The translations under genes were made by a program, and so were the position numbers. The notes under the pieces were generated by a model that was not told the DNA's origin, made no database searches, and was given only the letters and a program-made list of their open reading frames with translations. Positions 1 to 4,166 of a DNA stretch of 46,001 nucleotides are shown here, in pieces. This stretch comes from a virus: IMG/VR virus record IMGVR_UViG_3300031707_000034, positions 1-46,001 of that record. One strand, 5' to 3'. Positions within the stretch are counted from its first letter, which is position 1; the number at the start of each line of letters is the position of its first letter.

Positions 1-487
1 GTTCAGTAACCCCTGCATGTACTTCAGAATGGCAATTAGCACATAAAAGTACACACTTATCTACTTCACTTTGAAGAGTATCTAAAGACAGGGTTACATG
101 CCCAAGTGTAAATTTTTTCATGCTAGGATTTATATGATGAAAGTGGAGAGATCCAGCATACTTTTTATAACCACAAATCTGACAAGCACCCCCCTTGTAC
201 TCTATAAGCAATAGCTTCCTTCTTATGCGGTGTTCTCCAACACGTTTAACCCAGGTTTCTTTTCTTCTTTTGATAGAAGCTTCTTTTCTTTTAGCTAGTA
301 TATCTGGGAGAACATCTTCTTTACATTTAGTACAGTAAGTATGAAGGCTATTTATTGGTGCTTTACATAATTTACATTCGTGTTCTGGTTTTCTTTTGGG
401 AATTTCCCTATTGTGGAAACTATTAGCACAACTTCTAGAGCAAAAGCTAGGATTATTGGTTTCTTTATTACAATTTTTACATATCAT
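1..487 (-). CDS. HNH homing endonuclease, 3' end outside window
   Basis: I translated the minus strand by eye. An open frame starts at ATG 487-485 after a GGAGA-type ribosome site and runs 162 codons to the window edge without a stop. The N-terminal part has paired cysteines (MICKNC, FCSRSC, ECKLC, YCTKC), typical of zinc ribbons on phage HNH enzymes. It is followed by a basic stretch and then CQICGY, LHFHHINPSMKK and VLLCANCHSEVHAG, which give the His-His/Asn/His core with zinc-binding CxxC pairs. The family makes strand breaks that help the gene spread between phage genomes. It is one of very few minus-strand genes here and diverges from the tRNA cluster. The C-terminus is missing only because of the edge. 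Confidence 0.9.
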   Translation of the reverse strand, partial: MICKNCNKETNNPSFCSRSCANSFHNREIPKRKPEHECKLCKAPINSLHTYCTKCKEDVLPDILAKRKEASIKRRKETWVKRVGEHRIRRKLLLIEYKGGACQICGYKKYAGSLHFHHINPSMKKFTLGHVTLSLDTLQSEVDKCVLLCANCHSEVHAGVTE

Positions 488-498
488 ATTCTCCTCTT

Positions 499-571
499 TG
501 GTGGGTAGTTTAATGGTAAAACATCAAACTGTTAATTTGAAAGACTGGAGGTTCAACTCCTCCCCCATCAG
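499..571 (+). tRNA. tRNA-Asn (GTT)
   Basis: Cloverleaf read by eye: acceptor TGGTGGG/CCCATCA with one G-T pair, anticodon stem TCAAA/TTTGA with anticodon GTT at 531-533, and T-arm GGAGG/CCTCC with loop TTCAACT. No CCA is encoded. It is the first tRNA of the cluster, 11 nt from the divergent HNH gene. Confidence 0.95.
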
Positions 572-631
572 CTATTGAACATTATAACACATAGTTACTG
601 TTTTATGCTAATTATAGTGATATATGTTCAA

Positions 632-671
632 CTCCCCTCTGAGGTTCCAGGTTCAAGCCCTGGTCGGGGAG
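632..671 (+). other. tRNA-like minihelix (acceptor stem plus T-arm only)
   Basis: A canonical T-arm (CCAGG, loop TTCAAGC, CCTGG at 647-663) sits inside a perfect 6-bp helix CTCCCC (632-637) / GGGGAG (666-671). Only nine bases separate the 5' strand from the T-arm, so there is no room for D or anticodon arms, and no matching 5' half occurs in the upstream spacer (572-631, AT-rich, otherwise empty). It is either a tRNA gene with an internal deletion or a deliberate minihelix. Confidence 0.6.
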
Positions 672-674
672 CTA

Positions 675-750
675 TCCTCTTGTCATATAATCGGAATAGT
701 ATATGGGACTCTCAATCCCATCATGCCGGATCGTTCCCGACCGAGAGGAC
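675..750 (+). tRNA. tRNA-Glu (CTC), atypical T-arm
   Basis: Acceptor TCCTCTT/GAGAGGA, and anticodon stem TGGGA/TCCCA with loop CTCTCAA giving anticodon CTC at 711-713. The T-arm is poor: GGATC / GACC pairs only with a bulged A, and the loop lacks the usual TTCRA. The D-stem is also weak. The gene may be decaying, although the rest folds well. Confidence 0.75.
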
Positions 751-764
751 TCCACAGGATTTAT

Positions 765-849
765 GAGTGTGATGGAGAAATGGCTGTCTCCACCTGTCTG
801 TAGAATAGGCACATAAGAAACATTGTAGGTTCGACCCCTACCACACTCA
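765..849 (+). tRNA. tRNA-Tyr (GTA)
   Basis: Acceptor GAGTGTG/CACACTC, D-stem GGAGA/TCTCC, anticodon GTA at 800-802 in stem CCTGT/ATAGG, a long class II variable region, and T-arm GTAGG/CCTAC with loop TTCGACC. Discriminator A849. Confidence 0.95.
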
Positions 850-946
850 CCTTGAAAACCAGTCACGAAAGACACGGACCTTAACAGGTCGTTGCACCGA
901 CTCCGTGTGCAAAAACGGGTAAAAGCGTGTCCTTAAACAAGTGGCG
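850..946 (+). ncRNA. Structured spacer A with competing helices
   Basis: No ORF with a ribosome site and no tRNA is visible. Two alternative pairings exclude each other: 872-878 (ACACGGA) with 902-908 (TCCGTGT), or 869-876 with 926-934 (AAG-ACACG against CGTGT-C-CTT). Inner hairpins GTCG/CGAC (888-901) and TTGCAC/GTGCAA (892-912) also compete. Function unknown. Described from pairing only. Confidence 0.45.
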
Positions 947-1028
947 ATTGGGATGCTGTAGTGTATGTGACAGGACTTACTAGCTAGAGGTCTGGCAGGC
1001 CCCCCTATAAAGGAAGCCACATCCCAAT
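947..1028 (+). ncRNA. Structured spacer B, four-way-junction RNA without a T-loop
   Basis: A perfect 9-bp helix (947-955 with 1020-1028) encloses three contiguous hairpins with no unpaired linkers: CTGT/ACAG (956-973), GACTT/AGGTC (974-992) and TGGC/GCCA (993-1019). The size and layout copy a tRNA cloverleaf. However, the third loop is 19 nt and lacks the T-loop consensus, and the middle loop has nine bases. The element ends 4 nt before tRNA-Arg. It could be a highly diverged tRNA or a separate structured RNA. Confidence 0.55.
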
Positions 1029-1032
1029 ATAT

Positions 1033-1105
1033 GTTCTCATAGCTCAATAGGACAGAGCACTGGTTTCCTAAACCTGTAATGTGGATTCAAGTTCCACTGA
1101 GAACT
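1033..1105 (+). tRNA. tRNA-Arg (CCT)
   Basis: Acceptor GTTCTCA/TGAGAAC, D-stem GCTC/GAGC, anticodon CCT at 1067-1069 (one T-T mismatch in the stem), and T-arm GTGGA/TCCAC with loop TTCAAGT. It reads AGG, a codon used often in this phage. Confidence 0.95.
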
Positions 1106-1109
1106 CTGA

Positions 1110-1182
1110 CAGGTGATAGCCCAACTGGATAAGGCGACTGTCTGTGGAACAGTATAACCAGGTTCGATTCCTGGCCACCTGA
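1110..1182 (+). tRNA. tRNA-His (GTG)
   Basis: Acceptor CAGGTGA/CCACCTG with the last pair mismatched, anticodon stem ACTGT/ACAGT with anticodon GTG at 1144-1146, and T-arm CCAGG/CCTGG with loop TTCGATT. Confidence 0.95.
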
Positions 1183-1184
1183 CC

Positions 1185-1274
1185 TGGATTGAGTCGTTGC
1201 AGATGATAAGAGACATTGGGATCCCTGTAATAATTTGCGAATATCTGCTAGAAGCGGTGTCCACTCTTAATCCA
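1185..1274 (+). ncRNA. Structured spacer C
   Basis: The spacer is closed by a 10-bp helix with a two-base bulge (TGGATTGAGT 1185-1194 with ACTC 1263-1266 and AATCCA 1269-1274). A second helix GCAGAT/ATCTGC lies inside (1199-1204 with 1243-1248). It begins 3 nt after tRNA-His. It does not fit a tRNA and has no convincing ORF on either strand. Function unknown. Confidence 0.5.
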
Positions 1275-1292
1275 AAACTTTGGAGGTAACTT

Positions 1293-1475
1293 ATGAGTAG
1301 AACATATAAGAAGCCATATACCAAAAGTAAAAGATTTGATAGTAGCTGTAGAAATCACGGAAGTTGTGGTTACTGCTACTGTACAAGAACATACTTTGAT
1401 AAGAAGAAAAGATTGTATTGGAGATTAGATTTAGAAGATTATTTGGAAAATGGAAAGATGCCGGAGTCTGGTTGA
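1293..1475 (+). CDS. Small basic Cys-rich protein overlapping tRNA-Ser
   Basis: A 60-residue protein whose ATG follows a strong TGGAGG site by eight bases, which sets the start. It is rich in Lys/Arg/Tyr and holds a tight cluster CRNHGSCGYCYC (about residues 19-30) that could bind zinc. The final eight codons and the stop lie inside the tRNA-Ser gene that begins at 1452, so the same DNA serves both. This is the only plus-strand protein gene inside the tRNA cluster. I do not recognise a function; a small nucleic-acid-binding protein is a guess based on charge and cysteines. Confidence 0.75.
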   Translation: MSRTYKKPYTKSKRFDSSCRNHGSCGYCYCTRTYFDKKKRLYWRLDLEDYLENGKMPESG

Positions 1476-1538
1476 TCGGAACAGTCCTGAAAACTGCAAC
1501 TCTGAAAGGAGTCGTGAGTTCAAATCTCACTCTTTCCT
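1452..1538 (+). tRNA. tRNA-Ser (TGA)
   Basis: Acceptor GGAAAGA/TCTTTCC, anticodon stem CAGT/ACTG with anticodon TGA at 1488-1490, a long class II variable arm, and T-arm GTGAG/CTCAC with loop TTCAAAT. Its 5' 24 bases overlap the small CDS ending at 1475. Confidence 0.95.
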
Positions 1539-1610
1539 CTATCGGATGAATCTAGAGCTAGGCTAATAATCTTAGTGAAATCCTCGTGTGTATTCGAGCG
1601 AGGTAAATAT
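1539..1610 (+). other. Spacer D with one hairpin
   Basis: This spacer between tRNA-Ser and tRNA-Leu has one clear hairpin, CCTCG/CGAGG at 1582-1603, whose loop contains TATTCGAG. No end-to-end closing helix, ORF or tRNA was found, unlike the neighbouring spacers. Confidence 0.3.
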
Positions 1611-1684
1611 CCTCCAGTGGACCAATTGGCAGAATCGTCCGCCTCAAGAGCGGAAACGTGAGAGTTCGAATCTCTCTTGGAGGA
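1611..1684 (+). tRNA. tRNA-Leu (CAA) with short variable region
   Basis: Acceptor CCTCCAG/TTGGAGG, anticodon stem TCCGC/GCGGA with anticodon CAA at 1645-1647, and T-arm GAGAG/CTCTC with loop TTCGAAT. The D-loop AATTGGCAGA resembles leucine tRNAs. Only about five bases lie between anticodon and T stems, whereas bacterial leucine tRNAs normally have a long class II arm. Confidence 0.85.
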
Positions 1685-1686
1685 CA

Positions 1687-1825
1687 GACTACCAACATCG
1701 AGGGCATCCCGCCACTAAGGCGTATAGGTAAGGTGTGCCAAGACAAAGCACTATACTCACCGAATTGGTATAAATCGTCAGTGAGGACAAGCATTACCCA
1801 AGATGAGCGACCTGGATTGGTAGTC
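1687..1825 (+). ncRNA. Structured spacer E
   Basis: A 139-nt spacer closed by a perfect 9-bp helix, GACTACCAA (1687-1695) with TTGGTAGTC (1817-1825). It starts 3 nt after tRNA-Leu and ends 6 nt before tRNA-Asp. Inside are CATC/GATG next to the closing helix, a CGCC/GGCG hairpin with loop ACTAA, and a GTGC/GCAC hairpin. No credible ORF or tRNA. Function unknown. Confidence 0.55.
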
Positions 1826-1830
1826 CATAT

Positions 1831-1902
1831 GGCTTGTTAGTTCAACGGTAGAACATCTGCCTGTCACGCAGAAGGTCACGGGATCAGCACCCGTACAGGT
1901 CG
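1831..1902 (+). tRNA. tRNA-Asp (GTC)
   Basis: Acceptor GGCTTGT/ACAGGTC with wobble pairs, anticodon stem TCTGC/GCAGA with anticodon GTC at 1863-1865, and T-arm ACGGG/CCCGT with the unusual loop ATCAGCA, a loop shared with tRNA-Cys. Confidence 0.93.
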
Positions 1903-1905
1903 CCT

Positions 1906-2013
1906 TATAAGCAAGTAGTTCTCTAGGTAGTGTGCGGCGACACCGATACAGAGTCGGGTATCCCTGAGGGCATAAGAGATAGGCACTGAAAACCAGCAAC
2001 TCTCTTGCTTATA
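1906..2013 (+). ncRNA. Structured spacer F
   Basis: A 108-nt spacer closed by a perfect 10-bp helix, TATAAGCAAG (1906-1915) with CTTGCTTATA (2004-2013). Further pairing AGTT/AACT lies inside, along with hairpins GTGT/ACAC and a GGGTATCCC palindrome. It begins 4 nt after tRNA-Asp and ends 4 nt before tRNA-Thr. No ORF or tRNA. Function unknown. Confidence 0.55.
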
Positions 2014-2016
2014 TAT

Positions 2017-2089
2017 GCCGAAGAAGTTCATGTGGCAGAACGCTTTCTTGGTAAGAAAGATGCTGTGAGTCCGACTCTCACCTTTGGCT
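2017..2089 (+). tRNA. tRNA-Thr (GGT)
   Basis: Acceptor GCCGAAG/CTTTGGC, anticodon stem CTTTC/GAAAG with anticodon GGT at 2050-2052, and T-arm GTGAG/CTCAC with loop TCCGACT. Confidence 0.95.
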
Positions 2090-2093
2090 CTAA

Positions 2094-2167
2094 CCTAGCA
2101 TGGCACGACAGGTCAAGGCAACATTCTTATAAAGTGTGATATGTAGGTCCGAATCCTACTGCTAGGA
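2094..2167 (+). tRNA. tRNA-Ile (TAT)
   Basis: Acceptor CCTAGCA/TGCTAGG, anticodon stem ACATT/AGTGT with anticodon TAT at 2128-2130, and T-arm GTAGG/CCTAC with loop TCCGAAT. It should decode ATA directly, without the lysidine-modified CAT tRNA used by most bacteria. ATA is very frequent in the genes of this window. Confidence 0.93.
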
Positions 2168-2227
2168 CTTGACTTTATTTACAATTAGTGCTATTATGAT
2201 GTAGATAAGAATGATTATATATACCAT
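2162..2227 (-). CDS. Possible 21-residue membrane peptide
   Basis: On the minus strand, TAGGAGGTG stands five bases before an ATG that opens a 21-codon frame made almost entirely of Ile, Leu, Val, Tyr and Ala and ending in NKVKS. That is the composition of one transmembrane helix with a charged tail. The last codons and the stop lie antisense to tRNA-Ile. The ribosome site is among the best in the region, but the frame is very short and overlaps a plus-strand promoter, so it may be chance. Confidence 0.35.
   Translation of the reverse strand: MVYIIILIYIIIALIVNKVKS
2169..2197 (+). promoter_or_regulatory. Sigma70-type promoter inside the tRNA cluster
   Basis: TTGACT (2169-2174), 17-bp spacer, TATTAT (2192-2197): one mismatch in each box. 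It lies in the 128-nt gap between tRNA-Ile and tRNA-Arg and points rightward, so it could drive the second half of the cluster. The rest of the gap to 2295 shows no further structure I can support. Confidence 0.65.
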
Positions 2228-2295
2228 ATCCACCTCCTATATTAAGTATAACATAGAGACTCATGGGTATGGTATAGGGAAAGTATAGTATCTTT

Positions 2296-2368
2296 GAGAC
2301 CGTAGCTCAACAGACGGAGCAGTAGCCTTCTAAGCTAATGGTTGAGGGTGCAAATCCCTCCGGTCCCA
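2296..2368 (+). tRNA. tRNA-Arg (TCT)
   Basis: Acceptor GAGACCG/CGGTCCC (one A-C mismatch), D-stem GCTC/GAGC, anticodon TCT at 2329-2331, and T-arm GAGGG/CCCTC with loop TGCAAAT. It reads AGA, the dominant arginine codon here. Confidence 0.93.
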
Positions 2369-2566
2369 CTAAGCATCGGCTGTGAAACTGGAGCAATGGG
2401 AACGACTGAGAATACTTGGAACTTTGAGTTCCATCATCGAAAGATGCTGTGGCAAAGTCTCTCCGAAAGGGTTGCCATCCAGTCAACAAGCATTGGTTCG
2501 TGTGATTAGAAGCGCACACTCATTTGCAGGAAAAGGTAAGCCGAGACGGAAGGTGTAACCGTATAT
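2369..2566 (+). ncRNA. Structured spacer G, several hairpins
   Basis: A 198-nt spacer. A tRNA-sized unit is closed by AGCATC (2372-2377) / GATGCT (2443-2448) and contains a GGAAC/GTTCC hairpin. It is followed by TGGCAA/TTGCCA (2450-2477) capped by a GAAA tetraloop, then GTGTG/CACAC (2500-2519), then ACGG/CCGT (2546-2562). No single helix closes the whole spacer. No ORF or tRNA was recognised. Confidence 0.45.
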
Positions 2567-2638
2567 AGGGGATTGGTGAAGTGGTATTCACGACTGCCTC
2601 TGGAGCAGTAGACAGGAGTCCGATTCTCTTATCCCCCG
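2567..2638 (+). tRNA. tRNA-Gln (CTG)
   Basis: Acceptor AGGGGAT/ATCCCCC with the first pair mismatched, D-stem GTGAA/TTCAC, anticodon stem ACTGC/GCAGT with anticodon CTG at 2600-2602, and T-arm AGGAG/CTCTT with loop TCCGATT. Confidence 0.92.
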
Positions 2639-2643
2639 CCTAT

Positions 2644-2728
2644 GGAGTAGTGGCATAACGGTAGTGCAGAGGTTTGCTAAACCTTCCATCCCTAAAAAGG
2701 TGTCCGAGTTCGAGTCTCGGCTTCTCCG
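2644..2728 (+). tRNA. tRNA-Ser (GCT)
   Basis: Acceptor GGAGTAG/CTTCTCC with one mismatch, anticodon GCT at 2676-2678, a long class II variable arm, and T-arm CCGAG/CTCGG with loop TTCGAGT. It reads AGC/AGT and complements the TGA serine tRNA. Confidence 0.95.
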
Positions 2729-2731
2729 CTC

Positions 2732-2760
2732 TTGACAAATAAATAGTAAGGTTGTATAAT
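2732..2760 (+). promoter_or_regulatory. Perfect-consensus sigma70 promoter
   Basis: TTGACA (2732-2737), exactly 17 bp, TATAAT (2755-2760): both boxes match the bacterial housekeeping consensus fully. Transcription should start near 2767 and run through tRNA-Cys, -Val, -Lys and -Phe, and possibly into the protein genes from 3136. Confidence 0.9.
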
Positions 2761-2763
2761 GAT

Positions 2764-2788
2764 GTCGCTGTCTCGAAAACAGCAAGAC
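2764..2788 (+). other. 5' hairpin resembling an anticodon arm
   Basis: Immediately after the promoter, GTC GCTGT / ACAGC AA GAC forms an 8-bp helix with a two-base bulge and a seven-base loop CTCGAAA. The loop has the layout of an anticodon loop (it would read CGA), but no D-arm or T-arm surrounds it. It would sit at the very 5' end of the transcript, where it could protect or mark it. Confidence 0.5.
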
Positions 2789-2799
2789 CCGCCTTAAAT

Positions 2800-2872
2800 G
2801 ACTCCTTACCCGTCCGGCTGATGGGGTTCCTCTGCAAAAGGAAATAGGAGGGATCAGCACCCTCAGGAGTCT
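2800..2872 (+). tRNA. tRNA-Cys (GCA)
   Basis: Perfect acceptor GACTCCT/AGGAGTC, D-stem CCC/GGG, anticodon stem TTCCT/AGGAA with anticodon GCA at 2834-2836, and T-arm GAGGG/CCCTC with loop ATCAGCA as in tRNA-Asp. Confidence 0.93.
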
Positions 2873-2875
2873 CAT

Positions 2876-2947
2876 GCCCGACTCGTATAACGGTCAGTAC
2901 ACTTCTCCTACACAGAAGGAATCAGCGTTCGAGCCGCTGGTGGGGCA
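2876..2947 (+). tRNA. tRNA-Val (TAC)
   Basis: Acceptor GCCCGAC/GTGGGGC with one G-G mismatch, anticodon stem CTTCT/AGAAG with anticodon TAC at 2909-2911, and T-arm CAGCG/CGCTG with loop TTCGAGC. Confidence 0.94.
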
Positions 2948-2952
2948 CTTAT

Positions 2953-3025
2953 GGGCTTATAACACAAAGGACAAGTGTAGCAGACTCTTAATCTGCTAAT
3001 CTGGGTTCGAGTCCCAGTAGGCTCA
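2953..3025 (+). tRNA. tRNA-Lys (CTT)
   Basis: Acceptor GGGCTTA/TAGGCTC with wobbles, anticodon stem GCAGA/TCTGC with anticodon CTT at 2987-2989, and T-arm CTGGG/CCCAG with loop TTCGAGT. It reads AAG only. Confidence 0.95.
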
Positions 3026-3031
3026 CTAAAT

Positions 3032-3103
3032 GTGTCTGTAGCTGAGACGGATTAGCGTCTGCCCGAAGAGCAGAAAAGACTGGCTCGATACCAGTCGGAC
3101 ACA
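3032..3103 (+). tRNA. tRNA-Phe (GAA)
   Basis: Acceptor GTGTCTG/CGGACAC, anticodon stem TCTGC/GCAGA with anticodon GAA at 3065-3067, and T-arm ACTGG/CCAGT with loop CTCGATA. Last tRNA of the cluster. Confidence 0.95.
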
Positions 3104-3135
3104 CTCGGTTCAAACATTAGTGAAAGGAATAAACT

Positions 3136-3285
3136 ATGTGGATGTTAATTAGATTTTTAGGTATAACGGTATTAACACTTGTATTTTTTCCAACCCATGA
3201 GGTATTTACCTGGAAGGTACTTGTCTGGGTATTAGGTCTTGCGCTTATAGCCGTGTCTGGTGCGATGGAAGAGAGAAATAGATAA
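3136..3285 (+). CDS. Small two-helix membrane protein
   Basis: A 49-residue frame begins at ATG 3136 after AAAGGAA and ends at TAA 3283-3285, which overlaps the next gene's ATG. Two hydrophobic segments are visible: about residues 4-18 (LIRFLGITVLTLVFF) and 27-43 (KVLVWVLGLALIAVSGA), joined by a short polar turn, with the charged tail MEERNR. It looks like an inner-membrane protein. Phages encode many such small membrane proteins (holin-like, superinfection-related), but nothing here identifies which type. Confidence 0.75.
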   Translation: MWMLIRFLGITVLTLVFFPTHEVFTWKVLVWVLGLALIAVSGAMEERNR

Positions 3286-3800
3286 TGCACATGTCCCGTG
3301 TTTGGGCTATGCCAAACCATAATACCTTTGAGATAAAGCCAATTATGGCGTTTGTATTAAAATATCTAAAAAATTCTAAGCTAAGTATAGATCCATTTGC
3401 TAGAAATTGTAACCTAGCCACAGTAAACAACGACTTAAATCCTGATACTTTGGCTAGGTATCATCTTACAGCAGTGGATTTTCTTTCTCTTATGAAAGAA
3501 AAAGAATACAGACCAGACCTGGTTCTCTTTGACCCTCCCTATAGCATAGGTCAGATAAAGCAGTGCTATGAAGATTTTGGTTTACCGTTCGGACAGCATG
3601 AGGCACAGTATATGCCCTCTTGGAAAGAAGAACGTGATATAATAAAGGAGATTATACATGATAATGGTGTGGTTTTGTCTTTTGGTTGGAATAGCAATTG
3701 TATGGGCAAGACGAGAGGGTTTGATATAGTGGAAATATTGTTAGTCAGTCATGGCGGCCCACACTTCGACACCATCTGCGTTGCTGAGAAGAAAATATGA
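3285..3800 (+). CDS. Adenine-specific DNA methyltransferase-like protein
   Basis: A 171-residue protein with the signature DPPYS at residues 83-87 (the catalytic DPPY motif IV of N6-adenine and N4-cytosine amino-methyltransferases) and an IDPFARN segment (35-41) in place of the usual DPFxG AdoMet-binding motif. It is shorter than typical stand-alone Dam enzymes and has no obvious target-recognition domain. Such small phage methyltransferases are thought to mark phage DNA against host restriction. Its ATG overlaps the previous stop, and the next gene starts within its stop region. The real start could be the second Met at 3291. Fairly sure of the family, not of activity. Confidence 0.8.
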   Translation: MHMSRVWAMPNHNTFEIKPIMAFVLKYLKNSKLSIDPFARNCNLATVNNDLNPDTLARYHLTAVDFLSLMKEKEYRPDLVLFDPPYSIGQIKQCYEDFGLPFGQHEAQYMPSWKEERDIIKEIIHDNGVVLSFGWNSNCMGKTRGFDIVEILLVSHGGPHFDTICVAEKKI

Positions 3801-3988
3801 ATACAAAAATCTGTCCTAGATGTAATACAGAACAGAGTATATCCTCTTTCCAGAAATCTTCTGATAGAAAGGATGGTTTACAAGTTTATTGTAAAAATTG
3901 TAGGAAGAAGATTTATCCCATAGATAAAGTCAAATCAAGGGAAGATACTGAGAGGATACGAAATGAAATTAAAATGTCCTGTATGTAA
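3797..3988 (+). CDS. Small zinc-ribbon protein
   Basis: 63 residues with CPRCN (6-10) and YCKNCRKK (31-38), a four-cysteine zinc knuckle. The segment SSFQKSSDRKDGLQVYCKNC matches the N-terminal module often fused to phage HNH endonucleases, but no HNH core follows. It may therefore be a stand-alone DNA-binding fragment or the remnant of a homing endonuclease. The start overlaps the methyltransferase stop by four bases, and the 3' end overlaps the next gene by 26 bases. Confidence 0.65.
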   Translation: MNTKICPRCNTEQSISSFQKSSDRKDGLQVYCKNCRKKIYPIDKVKSREDTERIRNEIKMSCM

Positions 3989-4166
3989 TGGTTGCTTTGA
4001 TTATGTTTGGATAGGATTTCAAAGATTCTTTAATTGTGATTTCTGTAAGGCTACTTATAATGTAGCGGGAGAATCCATGAAAAGAGTAAAGGATATTACG
4101 CTAAAGATAAATGTAAATGGAAATGAGGTTGTAGACAAGGTGACATATTATGGAGAAGCTGATTAA
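3963..4166 (+). CDS. Small zinc-ribbon protein
   Basis: 67 residues with CPVCNGCF (5-12) and a second pair in CDFCKA (25-30), together making a treble-clef or ribbon zinc site, then a polar C-terminal half. It is translationally coupled, overlapping both neighbours. No enzyme motif is visible. Likely nucleic-acid binding; precise role unknown. Confidence 0.65.
   Translation: MKLKCPVCNGCFDYVWIGFQRFFNCDFCKATYNVAGESMKRVKDITLKINVNGNEVVDKVTYYGEAD

Noticed and set aside
853-2494. Short identical words shared between spacers (TGAAAACCAG at 853 and 1987, GTCGTTGCA at 888 and 1193, ACAAGCATT at 1787 and 2486)
   Set aside because: In about 1 kb of spacer, one or two shared 9-mers are expected by chance, so they are not evidence that the spacers are related.
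672-2519. Several open frames antisense to or across the tRNA cluster (for example 1037-1324 and 1558-1794 on the minus strand)
   Set aside because: They run through tRNA genes, lack ribosome sites and show no coherent protein pattern, so they are by-products of the tRNA sequences.
947-2566. Spacers read as group I introns or RNase P RNA
   Set aside because: No P7 core, no conserved RNase P stretches, and the neighbouring tRNAs are complete without them, so nothing needs to be spliced.
2744-2795. A tRNA-Ser(CGA) at the hairpin after the perfect promoter
   Set aside because: The loop looks like an anticodon loop, but no T-arm or D-arm surrounds it and the promoter overlaps the would-be acceptor stem.
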